Positions 36,756 to 48,741 of a DNA stretch of 64,000 bases are shown here, piece after piece. Position 1 is the stretch's first letter. The number at the start of each line of letters is the position of its first letter. The stretch is from Branchiostoma floridae (lineage: Eukaryota; Chordata; Leptocardii; Amphioxiformes; Branchiostomatidae): contig NC_049993.1 of NCBI RefSeq assembly GCF_000003815.2, positions 11,121,026 through 11,185,025 on the forward strand, in the 5' to 3' direction. A program made the translations under genes and the position numbers. Under the pieces are notes generated by a model. It saw only the letters and a program-made list of their open reading frames with translations. It was not told the DNA's origin and searched no databases.

Positions 36756-39700
36756 TCACAAACACCCACACGCCTCTGCACGCATGCTGTTCATCTTCTG
36801 TACGACGTACGCGCCTGTCTTCTCCCGGTACAGCACCGAGATGGGCGACAGCTTGGTCGGGGTACAGCACGGCTTGGGCACAGAATGGTGCTTTGAGGGT
36901 TTGGCCTGAAAACAAAATAAAAAATAACGAAAATTAATGAACGCACTGTAGAGTTAATTTGTCTTGTCTGTTTCAAAATACCAATGGCATTATAAATCAG
37001 GTTCTCTTTTCAATATAGTTCAGTGAAAAGATATAGTTTTCAGACATTCAGGAGTTTGCTCAGAAAGTAATTGTATTTAAAGATAAAGTATAGGACGTTC
37101 CCCTGTAGTGCCAACGGAAGTCGCTAGGTTAGCTCAAAATCAAACTCGATCTTTGTCTTCCCAAGACCATACCCACGTACCAACTATCGTCTCAATCCAG
37201 CCATGACTTATATGCTAAGTACTAAGTAAGCGGAAACAAGAAAACTGATACATACAAACACAGAGACCCAAATGCACACTGACACATCAAAGGCAGATTT
37301 AACTACATGCAGATGTACAGAGTAATGCTGACGTACCTGTCGGATGAGGTTGCGGAGGAAGGCGTGGTTACTGGCGTTGAGATGCTTGGAGATGAGTGGG
37401 GTGGGGCATGTGCCTGCGCAGTAGTTAGCTTTGTAACCGGTAGGGTGGACAATCCAACCATTCCATTGCAGGTCCGCAAAATCCACCTGCCTGCATGGAA
37501 AGAAATGTTATAATCACTTAGTGTTGAAAAAATTATTGTGCGTTTTGATCATACTCTATAATACAAACACATCACAAGCTACATTTTCAACATCACTAAA
37601 AGACGAGAAGAAGCCGAAGAAATGTATTAGAGTAGTTTTAGAACCCATGTTTTAGATTAGTACTAGAAGCCATCTCAATGTTATCATTTGTACTGTATTA
37701 CGACCTCTGTATCTACATGCCTGTATTTAGTCCGATATGTATGAATGTACAATAAATGCCTACATTATTGTTATCATTATCAAACACAATTAATAGAACA
37801 AATCTGATATCAGGCCAAATAGATCTGACTTAGAGGCTAAGGAAATGGCAGTTGTGTTACCATTCTCGCAGTCTACAGTCTCCTCTTGCGTCCCTCCTGG
37901 TCCGATGAGCGGCGTCTTTACCAGGCGTGTCCTGTCCGGTAATCTTCCCGACGTGGGGAGGGGAGTCGTCAGTAGCTGTTGGCAAGAAACAAAAGTCATG
38001 ATGTAAACTTAAAGTTCTTTTGGTGATATCGACGTAGAACTGAAAACGATTTCTCGTAAAGGATGACCAATAGAAACTGCACCAATAGCCATTGCGTGGA
38101 AGACTAAAACATCCCACGGTTTCTAATTCAAGCATCGTGACATGCATTCTAGTAAAGTCGGCAAGCCAAGTTCTGCTGTCCTATCTTTCTTTCAATAAAC
38201 AAGTAGACAATTTTATCATTAAGCTAGTCCTTCGTACAAAGAGCTTTCATTGTTCCCTTCCGCTGAAGTTCGCTGTCAACAACCCAGAAAAGGGCGTCTC
38301 CTGTCCTTGGGCGTCCATTTTAGGCAACACATAACCAAAAATATGAAATGTAAACAAATATTACTGACGGATGCAGACACGGCTTATCTTACATAGATAA
38401 TACAACTGTCTGTTTATCGTAAGTTTCATCAGCAAGTCGCCAAGAGAACCGCTGGCAGTGTACAGAGAACAAGCGATCGAGTGTAACATTGACAACAATT
38501 ATTATCGCCCATGACAAACAGACGACGTGAGACCACCCAAGCTAAGTCTGGGAATGGACAGGCCATGGTCATCCGCCACCTCTTCCGGTAAGAGCCGGAT
38601 GTTTGGAACACATGCGAGGACAAACACCTGTTGTTAGGGTTATAACGCCCAAGCGAACATCTTCCAACATGTTTTGATCTGCGTCAGAAGATTTTGTGTT
38701 TGCCCGACTTCTTCTTCTTTTGTTGTAAATGTATGTTGTTGTAGAAAAACATGTTCCTGTCCCACGGCCTCAAATTCAAAGATTCAGATACATTGTAAAT
38801 TAGTATCTAATTTTGTTTTAGGTCTACATCTAATTACATTCTAAACAGAGCCACAAAATTATTGTATCGCAGGTCACGGAGAGGGCTAGGGGTTGGGAAA
38901 ATCTGGATTCATAGACTTGAGCGTATATTCTGTGTCTTCCAGCACGGGGTTTTGTTCTTTTGTACTTTGTAAAGACGTGTTTTTATCTAATCAAAAATAG
39001 ATATGCCTGTCCTTGGTGTTGCTGACAGATGTTTTAGGCATGATGACTTTGCGTATGTCCATTTGAGCTTTCTAACTGGCGACTTGCTTGCCTCGAATTA
39101 TGCTACTGAATGCACCAAGAACTTAGTTCCCCATATGCATAATGTTACATATCAAGTCTCAATGATACATGTATATCAGTTGATGTTTAACATTATGTAC
39201 CTGTATGCAGAACTGTTTTGTATTCTATCTTGTGTTTGATGGTTCACTTGTGATTGATAGCTTAAACGGCGTTATTGTCGGAATCATCTTACCTGTAGAT
39301 GTATCTTCAAGGTGCGCCTCTGCTCCAGATGTCTGCGTTTCAGGTGTACTCCTTTCATCCCGTGAGTCCTTCTGCTTCCGGTCCTTAGACTTGCGGCGAT
39401 GCAGCAGCTCGGGTCGGTCCAGCCCGAAGTACAGCATGAGTGCCGGGCCGCGGCTGCCGGGGGACAGCTGGTACAGATCCCGCAGGACGTGCGGACCCAG
39501 GTCGCTACCGTGCCTCGTCTGTTGAACAAGAAACAACAACGTTATCATATCTGTCTTTATGTGTACAAGATTACAGACACAACAAGAGGTACTGTGTTAA
39601 TCTTGCAAGAATACAGTTGGAGGACCTGTCCTGCCGGGCCCGTATATATACGGGTTGCACATATATAAAGTATGTATTTGGTTACACTGTCTGTGTAACA

Positions 39701-40687
39701 TAAATTCTACTATTCCAATAACTAAAAAAATCAAGGATACGTCCATAGTGACTCACCGTGACTCTGATTTGAAAGCCGATGTCACTGACTTCCTGCGCAT
39801 GCGTTCTTGTCAGCCAGGTCTTGACGGACTTGGCGACTCGAAACACGTCGTAGCCGCGTTTCTTCAGCTTGGACGCTCGGAGAATCTTCCACTCAAGGGC
39901 CTGGAAAACAATACAAGGGAGTGAGGGAGGGGAAATAGATTCGAGATTTTGATCTTCAAGGTAGACCTTCCTAACGAAGGAGGAGACATAGTTGAGGTAG
40001 TAGGGGGGTTGGGGGTAGGGGCGTAATACCCTCTGATTTTAGAATTGATCTCGGAAGAATTCCTAATTTCGAAGGTTATTGAGTGAAAGTGCGATTAAAA
40101 GTAAAGGAAAGTGACTTTAATCAATGCACAATCCATATACATGTGCCGTAGCGAAGAAGCAAAGCTAAAAACACAGCGTCCACGAAAATTAGTTAACAGA
40201 TCAACGGTTGAAATTCTTTACCAGGGAAGCTAGAAATGTCCAATTTTACAAATTTCCCATCATACCAAACTGTTGTGCACAAGGCAATACCAATAGTGAG
40301 CGCTGATACTTAAAAGAAACGCTCTAGAAACTTTTGTTACCTCTTCTCTGACCTTTCCGTCCTTGTCTATTTCGTGTACAGCGACACGAAGTGGGTAATC
40401 AGGCGAACTGCGGCTGCGCCGGGTCAGCACAAGTTCAACGTAGGTCGGCATCTCTTCCAGGTCAGCCAGTCGGAAGTTCAGAAACCCGGTTTGAACCTTG
40501 GAAGTTCCTGTAAACAATAAATATCATCAGTATAATGATCTGTGCCTATAAACACTCTAATGCAAGAAGAGAGGGTTAGAAAACTATTTGCAGACTTTTG
40601 TGTTTATGTGTCGAATGAAATGTGGACATAATTCGGCTGATCTCAACAGAATGAAATCGACTCATTATTGCCAACGGACTAGTTTGC

Positions 40688-40726
<39 letters not shown>

Positions 40727-42433
40727 GTAAGAAGAAATGAAGTATCTAAACACCCTCTCTCACGCGTGATGGATTATTTTCCAAACGACACAAAACAGGC
40801 GAAGTCTCTCCTGGGACAGCTGGTATCACAGACAGGTGTACATGTGCGTGCACTTCAAGTGTCAACTATTTCCCCCCACACTGAGACAATGACATGCCTG
40901 TCGTTATCACCGGCCGGAATAGCCGCTATGGTCCCCTGAGGATGAGATAAACTTGAGCTTTGACAGACATGATGGAGTGAATCTCTGCCCCATCCTTGAT
41001 CTCCGACTGTCTAGCTAACACACAGAAAACAGCACATCGCTCGGCAACAGGTGGTTATCGTCAGGGCTCAAGACTTGTTGGTTTTTTTCGTTTTTAAAAG
41101 TTAACGCGGGACTCTCAATTTGCACAAAATGCCTTTAATTTATGAATTGTGTATACAATGATAATTTATCACAGGAGAATAATAACATAATAACATAATC
41201 GTCTGCGTATAGCAGACAGGATATTACCAAGCTATGTAAAAGTTCTGTATATATGATTGTATACATTGTATACTATAGGTGGCTGCGGGTATTATTGAGC
41301 ACTTACCGTTATCTTCCTCATTAACAATATCGTTGGTGGATGGATTAAATTGTAGGGCTTTGATTACAACACTAATACGCTTATCCATGACAAGGGTATT
41401 ATTATCATTATTGCTTACTTTTAAGAGGGGTAAGTGTAATGGTTGCCTATGATGTATACATGGCTGAGGTATCAGTAAACTGCATAAAAGCAGGTGCTGA
41501 GTAATGTTCTCAAACTTTCAGCTTCTATGCCAAATAGAAAACGGGCGGTAATATTATTAGTGCTGGGTCGCTCCTTTGTCCATGTAGCACCGACTACGAT
41601 CAAAATGTACAATTCAGACCGCGCATCCGTGACTACCATGGGCTTCAAAATACAGCGAAGAAAGTACACATGTACATCCTTCAAAGTATGACGTTCACAG
41701 TTCAAATCTTCAGAATGCTTATCGCTGATCAGATTTCTCACAAAAATGCCAAGGAAACGACTTATGATTCGACCTTATAATTCCCGGTGGTCTACACTGA
41801 TTAAAACTTCCATTAGATCATATGTGGTTTACGGGTTACGCGCGCACATTTTTCCGACGCTTTTTGTCAGCAGGATTTGCCAAATCTCCAGCTACGCAGG
41901 TTGAAAGACATTCTTTTAGACATATCAAACTAAAACAACGTCTCAAAACGTGCCCAGTATGTAATACCGTATGGCAGGTCAAAACCTCGTCAAAACACGG
42001 TACAGCCAATATAAAAAGAGTAAACTCTAACCCTTATTATAGAAAGGTACAAGCACAAATCAATGCTGAAATGTGGAGTTCTCTTACCGGGATCTGGACT
42101 GAAGGTCCGTATTCTGAAGATCGTCTGGGCGCCTTCAATGCCGGGCTGGTCGGGCTGCGGGTCGCTCTGGTCCGCCTGCAGCTCGGAGTCCTCCTCGAGC
42201 CTCTTCTCGAAGTTCTTGTAGACGTACAGCAGGTACCTCGGCGGGTTGGTGCTCCTTCTCTCCCTCGCTGGTGACTGACGGGAATTCAGATTCAAGATCT
42301 GCTCGAAGACTTGTCTCCCGTCGCCGTGGGCCAGGGCCGTAGCGACATCAGGTGCCGCCCGGGCGGTGCAAACGGCAAGGAGGGAGAAGAGCGGGAAAGC
42401 GGCGAGGAGCATTCTCCTGGTGAGTCCATACAT
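36756..42433 (-). CDS. TGF-beta superfamily ligand, divergent BMP/Vg1-like
   Basis: A secreted dimeric signal that would act through type I and II serine/threonine kinase receptors. Coding exons: 42433-42088, 40507-40341, 39900-39757, 39518-39293, 37975-37861, 37490-37337 and 36905-36756; all are in phase, giving 433 residues. Seen: signal peptide (MLLAAFPLFSLLAV at about residues 9-22), propeptide with FLNFRLADLEEMPTYVELVL, furin-type RTRR at 319-322, and a mature part of 111 residues with all seven cysteines (328, 357, 361, 397, 398, 430, 432). Mature motifs are QWNGWIVHPTGYKANYC, LNASNHAF with an N-glycosylation site, PKPCCTPTKLSPISVLY and ACGC. The 49-residue last exon and seven-exon layout resemble BMP5-8 genes. 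An RGD sits at 325-327 just before the first cysteine. Subfamily is unresolved; Nodal, ADMP and Vg1 are alternatives. Confidence 0.93.
37560..37800 (+). mobile_element. Possible retroelement 3' tail
   Basis: The phrase tacaataaatgcctacatt followed by short attgttatcattatc-type repeats resembles the 3' end of a non-LTR element or SINE. It lies in an intron of the ligand gene. No coding part remains, so the call is weak. Confidence 0.3.
40683..40727. repeat. (TTG)n microsatellite
   Basis: About 14 uninterrupted ttg/tgt triplets in the first intron of the ligand gene. Confidence 0.95.
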
Positions 42434-42542
42434 GCTGACACGGTCAGGTAAGAGCGTTTTGGCGATCACACGGGACAAGACAAGCTGTGCTTGCAAACAC
42501 TGCTGTCCGAGTTATGACTGCTGACTGCGACAACAAGCCGAG

Positions 42543-42549
42543 TTATATA
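42543..42549 (-). promoter_or_regulatory. TATA box of the TGF-beta-family gene
   Basis: TATATAA on the minus strand, 110 nt upstream of the ligand ATG (42433). This would place transcription start near 42515 and give an ~80-nt 5' UTR with no ATG ahead of the start codon. A focused TATA promoter fits a developmentally regulated ligand. Confidence 0.5.
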
Positions 42550-43038
42550 ATCAGCCATTCTCACCCCCCGTGCTAAAGCACGCGGTGTCACCATCCATTC
42601 ACCATTGTACAAGGTCACCCCGTGTTTTGTGTGCCACTCTACGTTGAGCTTGCCCACGCGCGCGTTGGACGCCATGAAAGCTGAGGCCAAGCGCTTAACT
42701 GCGGCACTCGTAAAAGAACCAAACGCTGACTAAAACAATAGTGCCCTAATTAGCTTTGTTCAAAAGAAAATATGCAAGAAAAAGAAAAGAATTTACAAAC
42801 TGGATGAGCTTGTTGTGTGAATTTATCAGTTAATCCTTGAGGGACAAATAGTTGAAGATCGTGGTAACGCCAGGTGACTAGGACACGGAAGTGTCGGTCT
42901 TATCTTCAAAGCTATAAACTATGCTTGGCGACATTCCTTAGCGATAGACCCGATTAGATAGCTGGATTACATGAAACGTTTCAGTGCAAGAGTTTAGGGA
43001 ATCAACATTCTCATAGCATTACACATAAAAATAAAACA

Positions 43039-43070
43039 TACATACATACATACATACATACATACGTTTT
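43039..43070. repeat. (CATA)n microsatellite
   Basis: About seven catacata repeats. Confidence 0.9.
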
Positions 43071-43248
43071 ACTGATCTTTACAATGCTATTTTGATATTC
43101 TAACATGCTTTATAGTTGACAGGCTATTTTTCAAGTTAATCACAAGATGTTTACCCGCTGCCGCTGGGATGAGATTATCAGAAATAAAATTAGAAAAATT
43201 GTATCTGTTCCTATAATGGCTTTTTACAAGACGCCTTCGCAAATTTTC

Positions 43249-43354
43249 CGCAGCGCTGGCTTTTATTTTGGGGGAGGAGCGCTGATTTGTGATTTGTAAT
43301 ATGGGCAATGGTTCTCTAATGCCAGGAGGGGGGGGGGGGGGGTAGCCAGCGCAG
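43249..43354. mobile_element. Foldback element with gctggct ends
   Basis: Ends are inverted: gcagcgctggct on the left and agccagcgcag on the right. The interior runs ggcttttattttggggg and then ggttctctaatgcca, and ends in a run of about 16 G. The same interior order occurs in the element at 59449-59700, and the opening phrase recurs at 47441, so these form one family. Confidence 0.6.
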
Positions 43355-45530
43355 AAAACTCTCAATTGATACCTTTTGACCAACATGCACACAAAAACGT
43401 TGTGAAATTAAAACATGGTGTAATAAAGTATATCTATCCTAACAGATAGTTTGCTAGTGCTGCTAATTTTGCCATGGCTATGAAGAAACCGAACCAATGT
43501 TCTGGGCCCAATGTGTTGAGCGCTACCATTTATTTCTAACAAATAGTCGATGGCGCGCATATATGTAACTTTTATCTGAAACTCTCAACAACAGTCATTT
43601 TCTACTCAGTTGTGTCCATTTTCTTGACTTATGTAAATCATAACATTGAAAAAAAAGACAAAAAGATTGCCTCTCGGGAAAAATCCCGGTTATCGCGCAG
43701 CTAGACCAGAGTAAAACTTGATCTTATAGGCTACGGTATACGGTAGGTAACAAACCGAGCGGAATAAAATAATGATCTAGTGACCAATCATTTGATATCT
43801 CACATTGGTCTATTGGTCAGCGGTTAAAAGACATACTTTCAAACGTTTTAAAAAGAAATGTACATGTTTGTATAATGACAACAAAGGAGGGGCTACTAGA
43901 AATAACAAGATCGTTCAGATTATCTAAAACCACATACCATGAAGTAAAAATGTCCAAGTAATGAAAATATGAGGGACAGGAATGCTGTCACAAGGATTAG
44001 GATTAGCTACCACAAACTACACATTGAACCCGGAAGACATCCGCATTATGTAAATAAATGTATTTGTAGTTCAAAGAGAATAGAGGACGTATGTTTTTTG
44101 CAATATAATCATATTATATAGCGAAGAGAGTTGAACGGTATAAGATTGTACAAAACCTATTTCCCCATTTCATTCACTTATGTTCTGTTTATAATTTCAA
44201 ATCCCTAATGCAACTAGACAAACCATCGTTCATAAAACATATGCACTATATAGCAGAAAAGTAAGGAGAAGTTTTATTTTGTTAACTGTATTTCTTTCAA
44301 CACGATTTTTGTGACCTGTACTAAGCCCTGTGTGGCAAAAATACTAGTATGCAATAAAAGCCTTTATAATTGAAAAGGTGTATGTTCATTTGTCTTTCTA
44401 TTCTAACTCAAAACGTACATAATCATTTGTGGCGGACTACATTTACATGCATGTAACAAACAACGTTGGAGCGGAAGGAGGTGGGAGGGGGGTAAGAGAA
44501 ATATTTCATGTACGCTCGTATGTATTGCACCTGTGTAGGGCAACAGTGTGAACCGACAGTTTGGTGACTCGGGTCGCTACAGGCTAGGGGGTGGTGAACT
44601 AGACAGATTTCGGATGTCCCTTTCACCCTGCTATCAAGGTCACGGCGATAACATGAGACTGACGTAACGTGACATGAAAGAAAAAAAGTTAAAAGTGACA
44701 ATACCGCAAACAGAACACTTTGTGGACGTTTGGTAACATGCATTTGATTTTCGGTAAAAAAATGATCAAGACCATGGCCAGGAAAGTACAGTAATTTGTG
44801 TAAATACGTATGGCATATGGTGAGAATACCTCCATCTAACATATATTTTGTACATGGATACTTTAACTAGGAGATATCATAATTGTATTAAATGTGGTTC
44901 TTAGTTATTTTTGACGTGGGGTTGACACAGTATGCTTCTATCCGTCTTTTTAGTATGAAATTCAGACAAAGAAGACAACTTCCGAATTGACTTATTCAAT
45001 GCAGGGCCGTTTGGCCTCTTAATTCTCGCGGTCGGCATTAAATAATATTGATGAGAGGTGGAAATTAATGTGCTACGAAATAGTGGTGAAAACTTGCAGA
45101 TTTTATACAAGAGGGAAACAGCTGTTATCAAGAAAGTCCTTTTAGATTATCCTTTTTCGGACCATTGACTTGCTTCATACATTCCACATGGTGGTATCTA
45201 AGTATTGTCTCAAAAGTAGGCGTTTTCAACACGTTTGAAGGCCGTACAAGTAAAATAGATCGCACGCCTTCCCCAAATAGCCTCCATGTTTATTATGCTC
45301 ATTCTTATTCAACATTTTCCTCACGTACTTTCCGTGACCGCATCCAAATGTTGTGAATTTTCTCGGGACATATTGACGTTCTCGCCGGATGTACTCTTTG
45401 ATACTAGAATGGTGGGAAAGTTTCATGTTTGGAGCTTACGAAGGTTAAAACATCCGGAACAAGAGTTTGTTTGAACAACATGGAAGTTTTTACTTCTGTG
45501 GTACATGCCAACATCATGTCCAACACGTGA

Positions 45531-45577
45531 TGATCACGCAGGGATACATGTAGGCTACATGTATCCCTGCGTGATCA
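45531..45577. repeat. Near-perfect 47-bp palindrome
   Basis: Two 23-bp arms (left arm starts tgatcacgcaggg, right arm ends cctgcgtgatca) are exact reverse complements around a single central base. There is essentially no loop, so it would extrude as a cruciform or give a perfect RNA hairpin if transcribed. Confidence 0.9.
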
Positions 45578-47440
45578 TATGATGTAGGACAAGAATTCCT
45601 CTGCGTGTAGCATACGAAACAGAAACCCTAAGAGAACACGTGTTAAAGTGACGCTGTTTCATAAGTTGTAAAACTTTTACGCGTATCAAACGTTCATCTG
45701 AGCAAACTACAAATGTGCATTTTCAAAATATGTAATAGAATCTACATGAAATGTTTACGTCCCGAAATACCATGTACTCCCGGCAAAACAATATCTGTCA
45801 GGTTTTGTTGACATCAATTTTAGATAGTGGACAATAGCTATCTACGTTTCATGGAATATTTAGTCTCGTGTTGGACATGATAGTCATGAAGAACTGATGT
45901 GTTGATGGCCAATGTAGCATGTCGCATCTGTATTGACGCTTTCTCTGGAACCCTATTATGGCCAATCAAACTATAACCTAACATGTGTCGTACATATCGG
46001 GTTCCGTAAGGCATCATCTTGGGCCCACTGCTACACATTTTAGATCCAGATGCTTAGGACACTCACAACTTAAGATGCCTATGGAAAGTACAAGAGTACT
46101 AAATTGTACTTTTATGCATTGACTATTATTTTATGATCTTTAGTGAACTCCCACACGTAGTTTCGCCATATTGTTGGACATTTCAACGATCCCAAACGCT
46201 TCAAGGTTTAGCGTAATACAGCTCCGGGCTGAATCTCCACTTCAGGTGCAGCCGCTATGCATCAGACTATGATGCCTGCGAATGATTGATTGATTGGTTG
46301 GTTGGTTGGTCTCTCACAGCCTAGCTTCACCTTCCTTATTTTATTTTTTTTCTAAGTGTAGCTAGCTAGAAAGGAGAGTACACGATGAGTGATAAGATTA
46401 TATGCACGGCAACGATTCCTCGCTGTGGAACGAACGACTGGAAACATTCCGCACACAATCAGCAAGGTCCTGGCACCATCAACTTGGAGACAAGCCCATC
46501 AGCCCGTACCATAACGTGAACTCAATGCTGGGCACGCCCCAGGCACGATCTGGGAACGCTACAGACATCACTGGACCTTATCTGGCGGTTCAGTTTTGGG
46601 TGCATTACGGGTGATGTCAATTGTGTAGTGTCAAAATCGATTATCCTAAAAATATACAAATTCTAGATTTTGCCACATCTTCTTTCCACATTGAAAGTAA
46701 ACTAGGTGTTCGTGATTTCCGACTGCTGTTAGCTAAGATGATTGCTTGAGTACCATTCTCCGAAGTGACCACTGGCTAAATCCTTTCGCTTGCTAACCAC
46801 GTCCTAAGATGAAGGCGACACGTGAAGAAAACCCGGTTTCCTTCACAAAAGATACATACTCGTAATTTCACAATGGTACATGTACTATCCTTAACAATCA
46901 ATGCTTTGTTTTATTGTTCCGCAAAGACATTAGATGTATTGTCTTCACATCTTTACTCCATGTTGCTCCCTATAGCTAAGAATTGTGTTGTGTCACTATG
47001 TTGTTATCAATGACCTGTTGTGTTGATGTACTCTTTTAAGATACACTGTAATGTAGTGTCGCGATATTAAACTTTTGCACTTTTGAAGAGAACAAAACAG
47101 CGCTAACACTTATAGTGGGTGTGGAGGTCAACAGTGCAAAGTCAAGGCAAGTACTTGTGCGTGGAAAACTTAGTATCACAGAGTTCAGTAGGAACAAGTG
47201 TCACAGACTCCAGGTGGTGTTACCTTAATGACTGTCCTCACCAGAGGTTGCCAAGAATTCTGGTTTCAAGAACAAATTACAAGATCTTGGAAACACCTTG
47301 TTGATTATGATAGTATGCTAAAATAGAACGGAGGACCGAAATGATTAATCCCTTGATAAACCTGTATATGAAAATATAGAGATTAACAAGCTTTTAAGCT
47401 TATTGATGAGTGGTGATATGTAGCCTTTTTTTTCGCAGAC

Positions 47441-47584
47441 TTCAAGCGAGATTGGCTTTTATTTGGAGGGGAGGGGAGTTTCGCGGAGTTTTGCATTCCA
47501 AGACAAACTCATTTTCTAGACAAACTCCCTCTCCCGAAATGAGAACGAAATTGGTTCCTATTAAAGCCAACTTCGAAACTAGCG
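47441..47584. mobile_element. Foldback element, same family as 43249 and 59449
   Basis: It starts ttcaagcgagattggctttt and ends with aaagccaacttcgaaactag, which is roughly its complement. Internal inverted pieces (gacaaactc...gagtt) can pair. It has no coding capacity. Confidence 0.55.
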
Positions 47585-47744
47585 AATCAGCTCGGTGATA
47601 CGCCCGGCGTGAGTAGGTCAAAACTAAAACACAGCCTGTACTCATACATGTTAAAAGAGAAAACTGGTGATTTTCATCTAAGAAACTGATGCAGTATAAG
47701 ATGAGCACGTTTGTCTGAAGCCAAGGCTGAAGATAACATGAGAG

Positions 47745-48110
47745 CAGGTTTGAACCGGCGCGCAGCTGGCAAGACGCACTATCAGCTAAACGTCGATTGG
47801 AAATACTTTGTTGACATGGCGTGACGTTAACGAGATGCTCGAAGGACGCAGGTGTAACCAGGGGGATCCCGTGCGAAGACAGAGGACAGCACTTTAACGG
47901 GGCTATCCCTTTTGGCACAACGGTTTAGCGCGCTGTGTTTGTGATATGGCGGCCCGGGTTCGGCGCGGGTTTGAATCCTGGGAGCCAGGAGACTTTTTCT
48001 TCTCGCCTCTTGTGTTACATTGGTTCCCATGCCGACCCTGTGAGTAATAGGCTAGAAAATGTTTGTGATCTGACGTGGCGGCCTGGGTTCGGCGCGGTTT
48101 TTACTCCTTT
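47745..48110. mobile_element. tRNA-like SINE remnants
   Basis: On the minus strand near 47747-47800 there is a tRNA-like stretch with gccggttcaaacct as a B box. On the plus strand near 47917-47985, acaacggtttagcgcgct and gggtttgaatcctggg resemble an A and B box. A diverged repeat of the latter (ggcggcctgggttcggcgc) lies near 48078. None closes a full tRNA cloverleaf, so SINE or tRNA-derived debris is the better reading. Confidence 0.4.
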
Positions 48111-48741
48111 CGGAATACATACGTACTACATAAGGGTCAATGTTGTATAAAGACTTTACCAGACTGCTCGGGAGAGTGACAGAAAAACACGATTTGTGCT
48201 AGGGTCATACCTCCAGGATGTGTTTTATTATACTTCGTTAATTTGTCTACTCATTCTGTTTGCTAAAAACTGAGAGATTCATATATGACATATGATAACA
48301 AATGATGTAATATAAGATCACTTACAGGTCTACAATTAAAAAAAAGGCAAAGTACACAAGTCAACAAAAGTATAGAACGTACTATATCTACATCTACAAC
48401 ATGGATTAATCAGAGTGCGCCGCATGGTTTCTTATAACTACACTCTTTCGTGCAGGGGCAAATTGTACAAGTGTAAGTAAATTAGCTAGTCGCAACAAGT
48501 GAGTTAGTTTAGTGGAGAAAGAACGTTATTATATATTAGCTGTAATGTGGTACATTACGAATTAATCGATTATGTCTAATATCTCCAAATGCTACTAAAG
48601 AAGACAAACCCATTTGTTGATACTGACTGACAAGTAGCAGCTTGACCACCAGACTAACCGGCCAATCAGATTGTACAGATTGTTAAAATACATTGTACTG
48701 AGTAGCCAGTCCTGTGTGGATTTCTGCATCTACGCTTCACG

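Larger units (their letters stand above)
42550..48741. other. Intergenic stretch between the ligand and the IFI44-like gene
   Basis: No gene is supported. The longest open frame (44423-44842, minus, 139 codons) has no motif. The stretch holds two members of a foldback family (43249-43354, 47441-47584), a tight palindrome (45531-45577), a catacata microsatellite (43039-43070) and tRNA-like SINE pieces near 47750-48110. A minus-strand AATAAA at 48224-48229 could end the IFI44-like transcript. Confidence 0.5.

Noticed and set aside
44423-44842. 139-codon minus-strand open frame
   Set aside because: It has no recognisable domain, odd composition and no flanking splice partners; it is probably chance.
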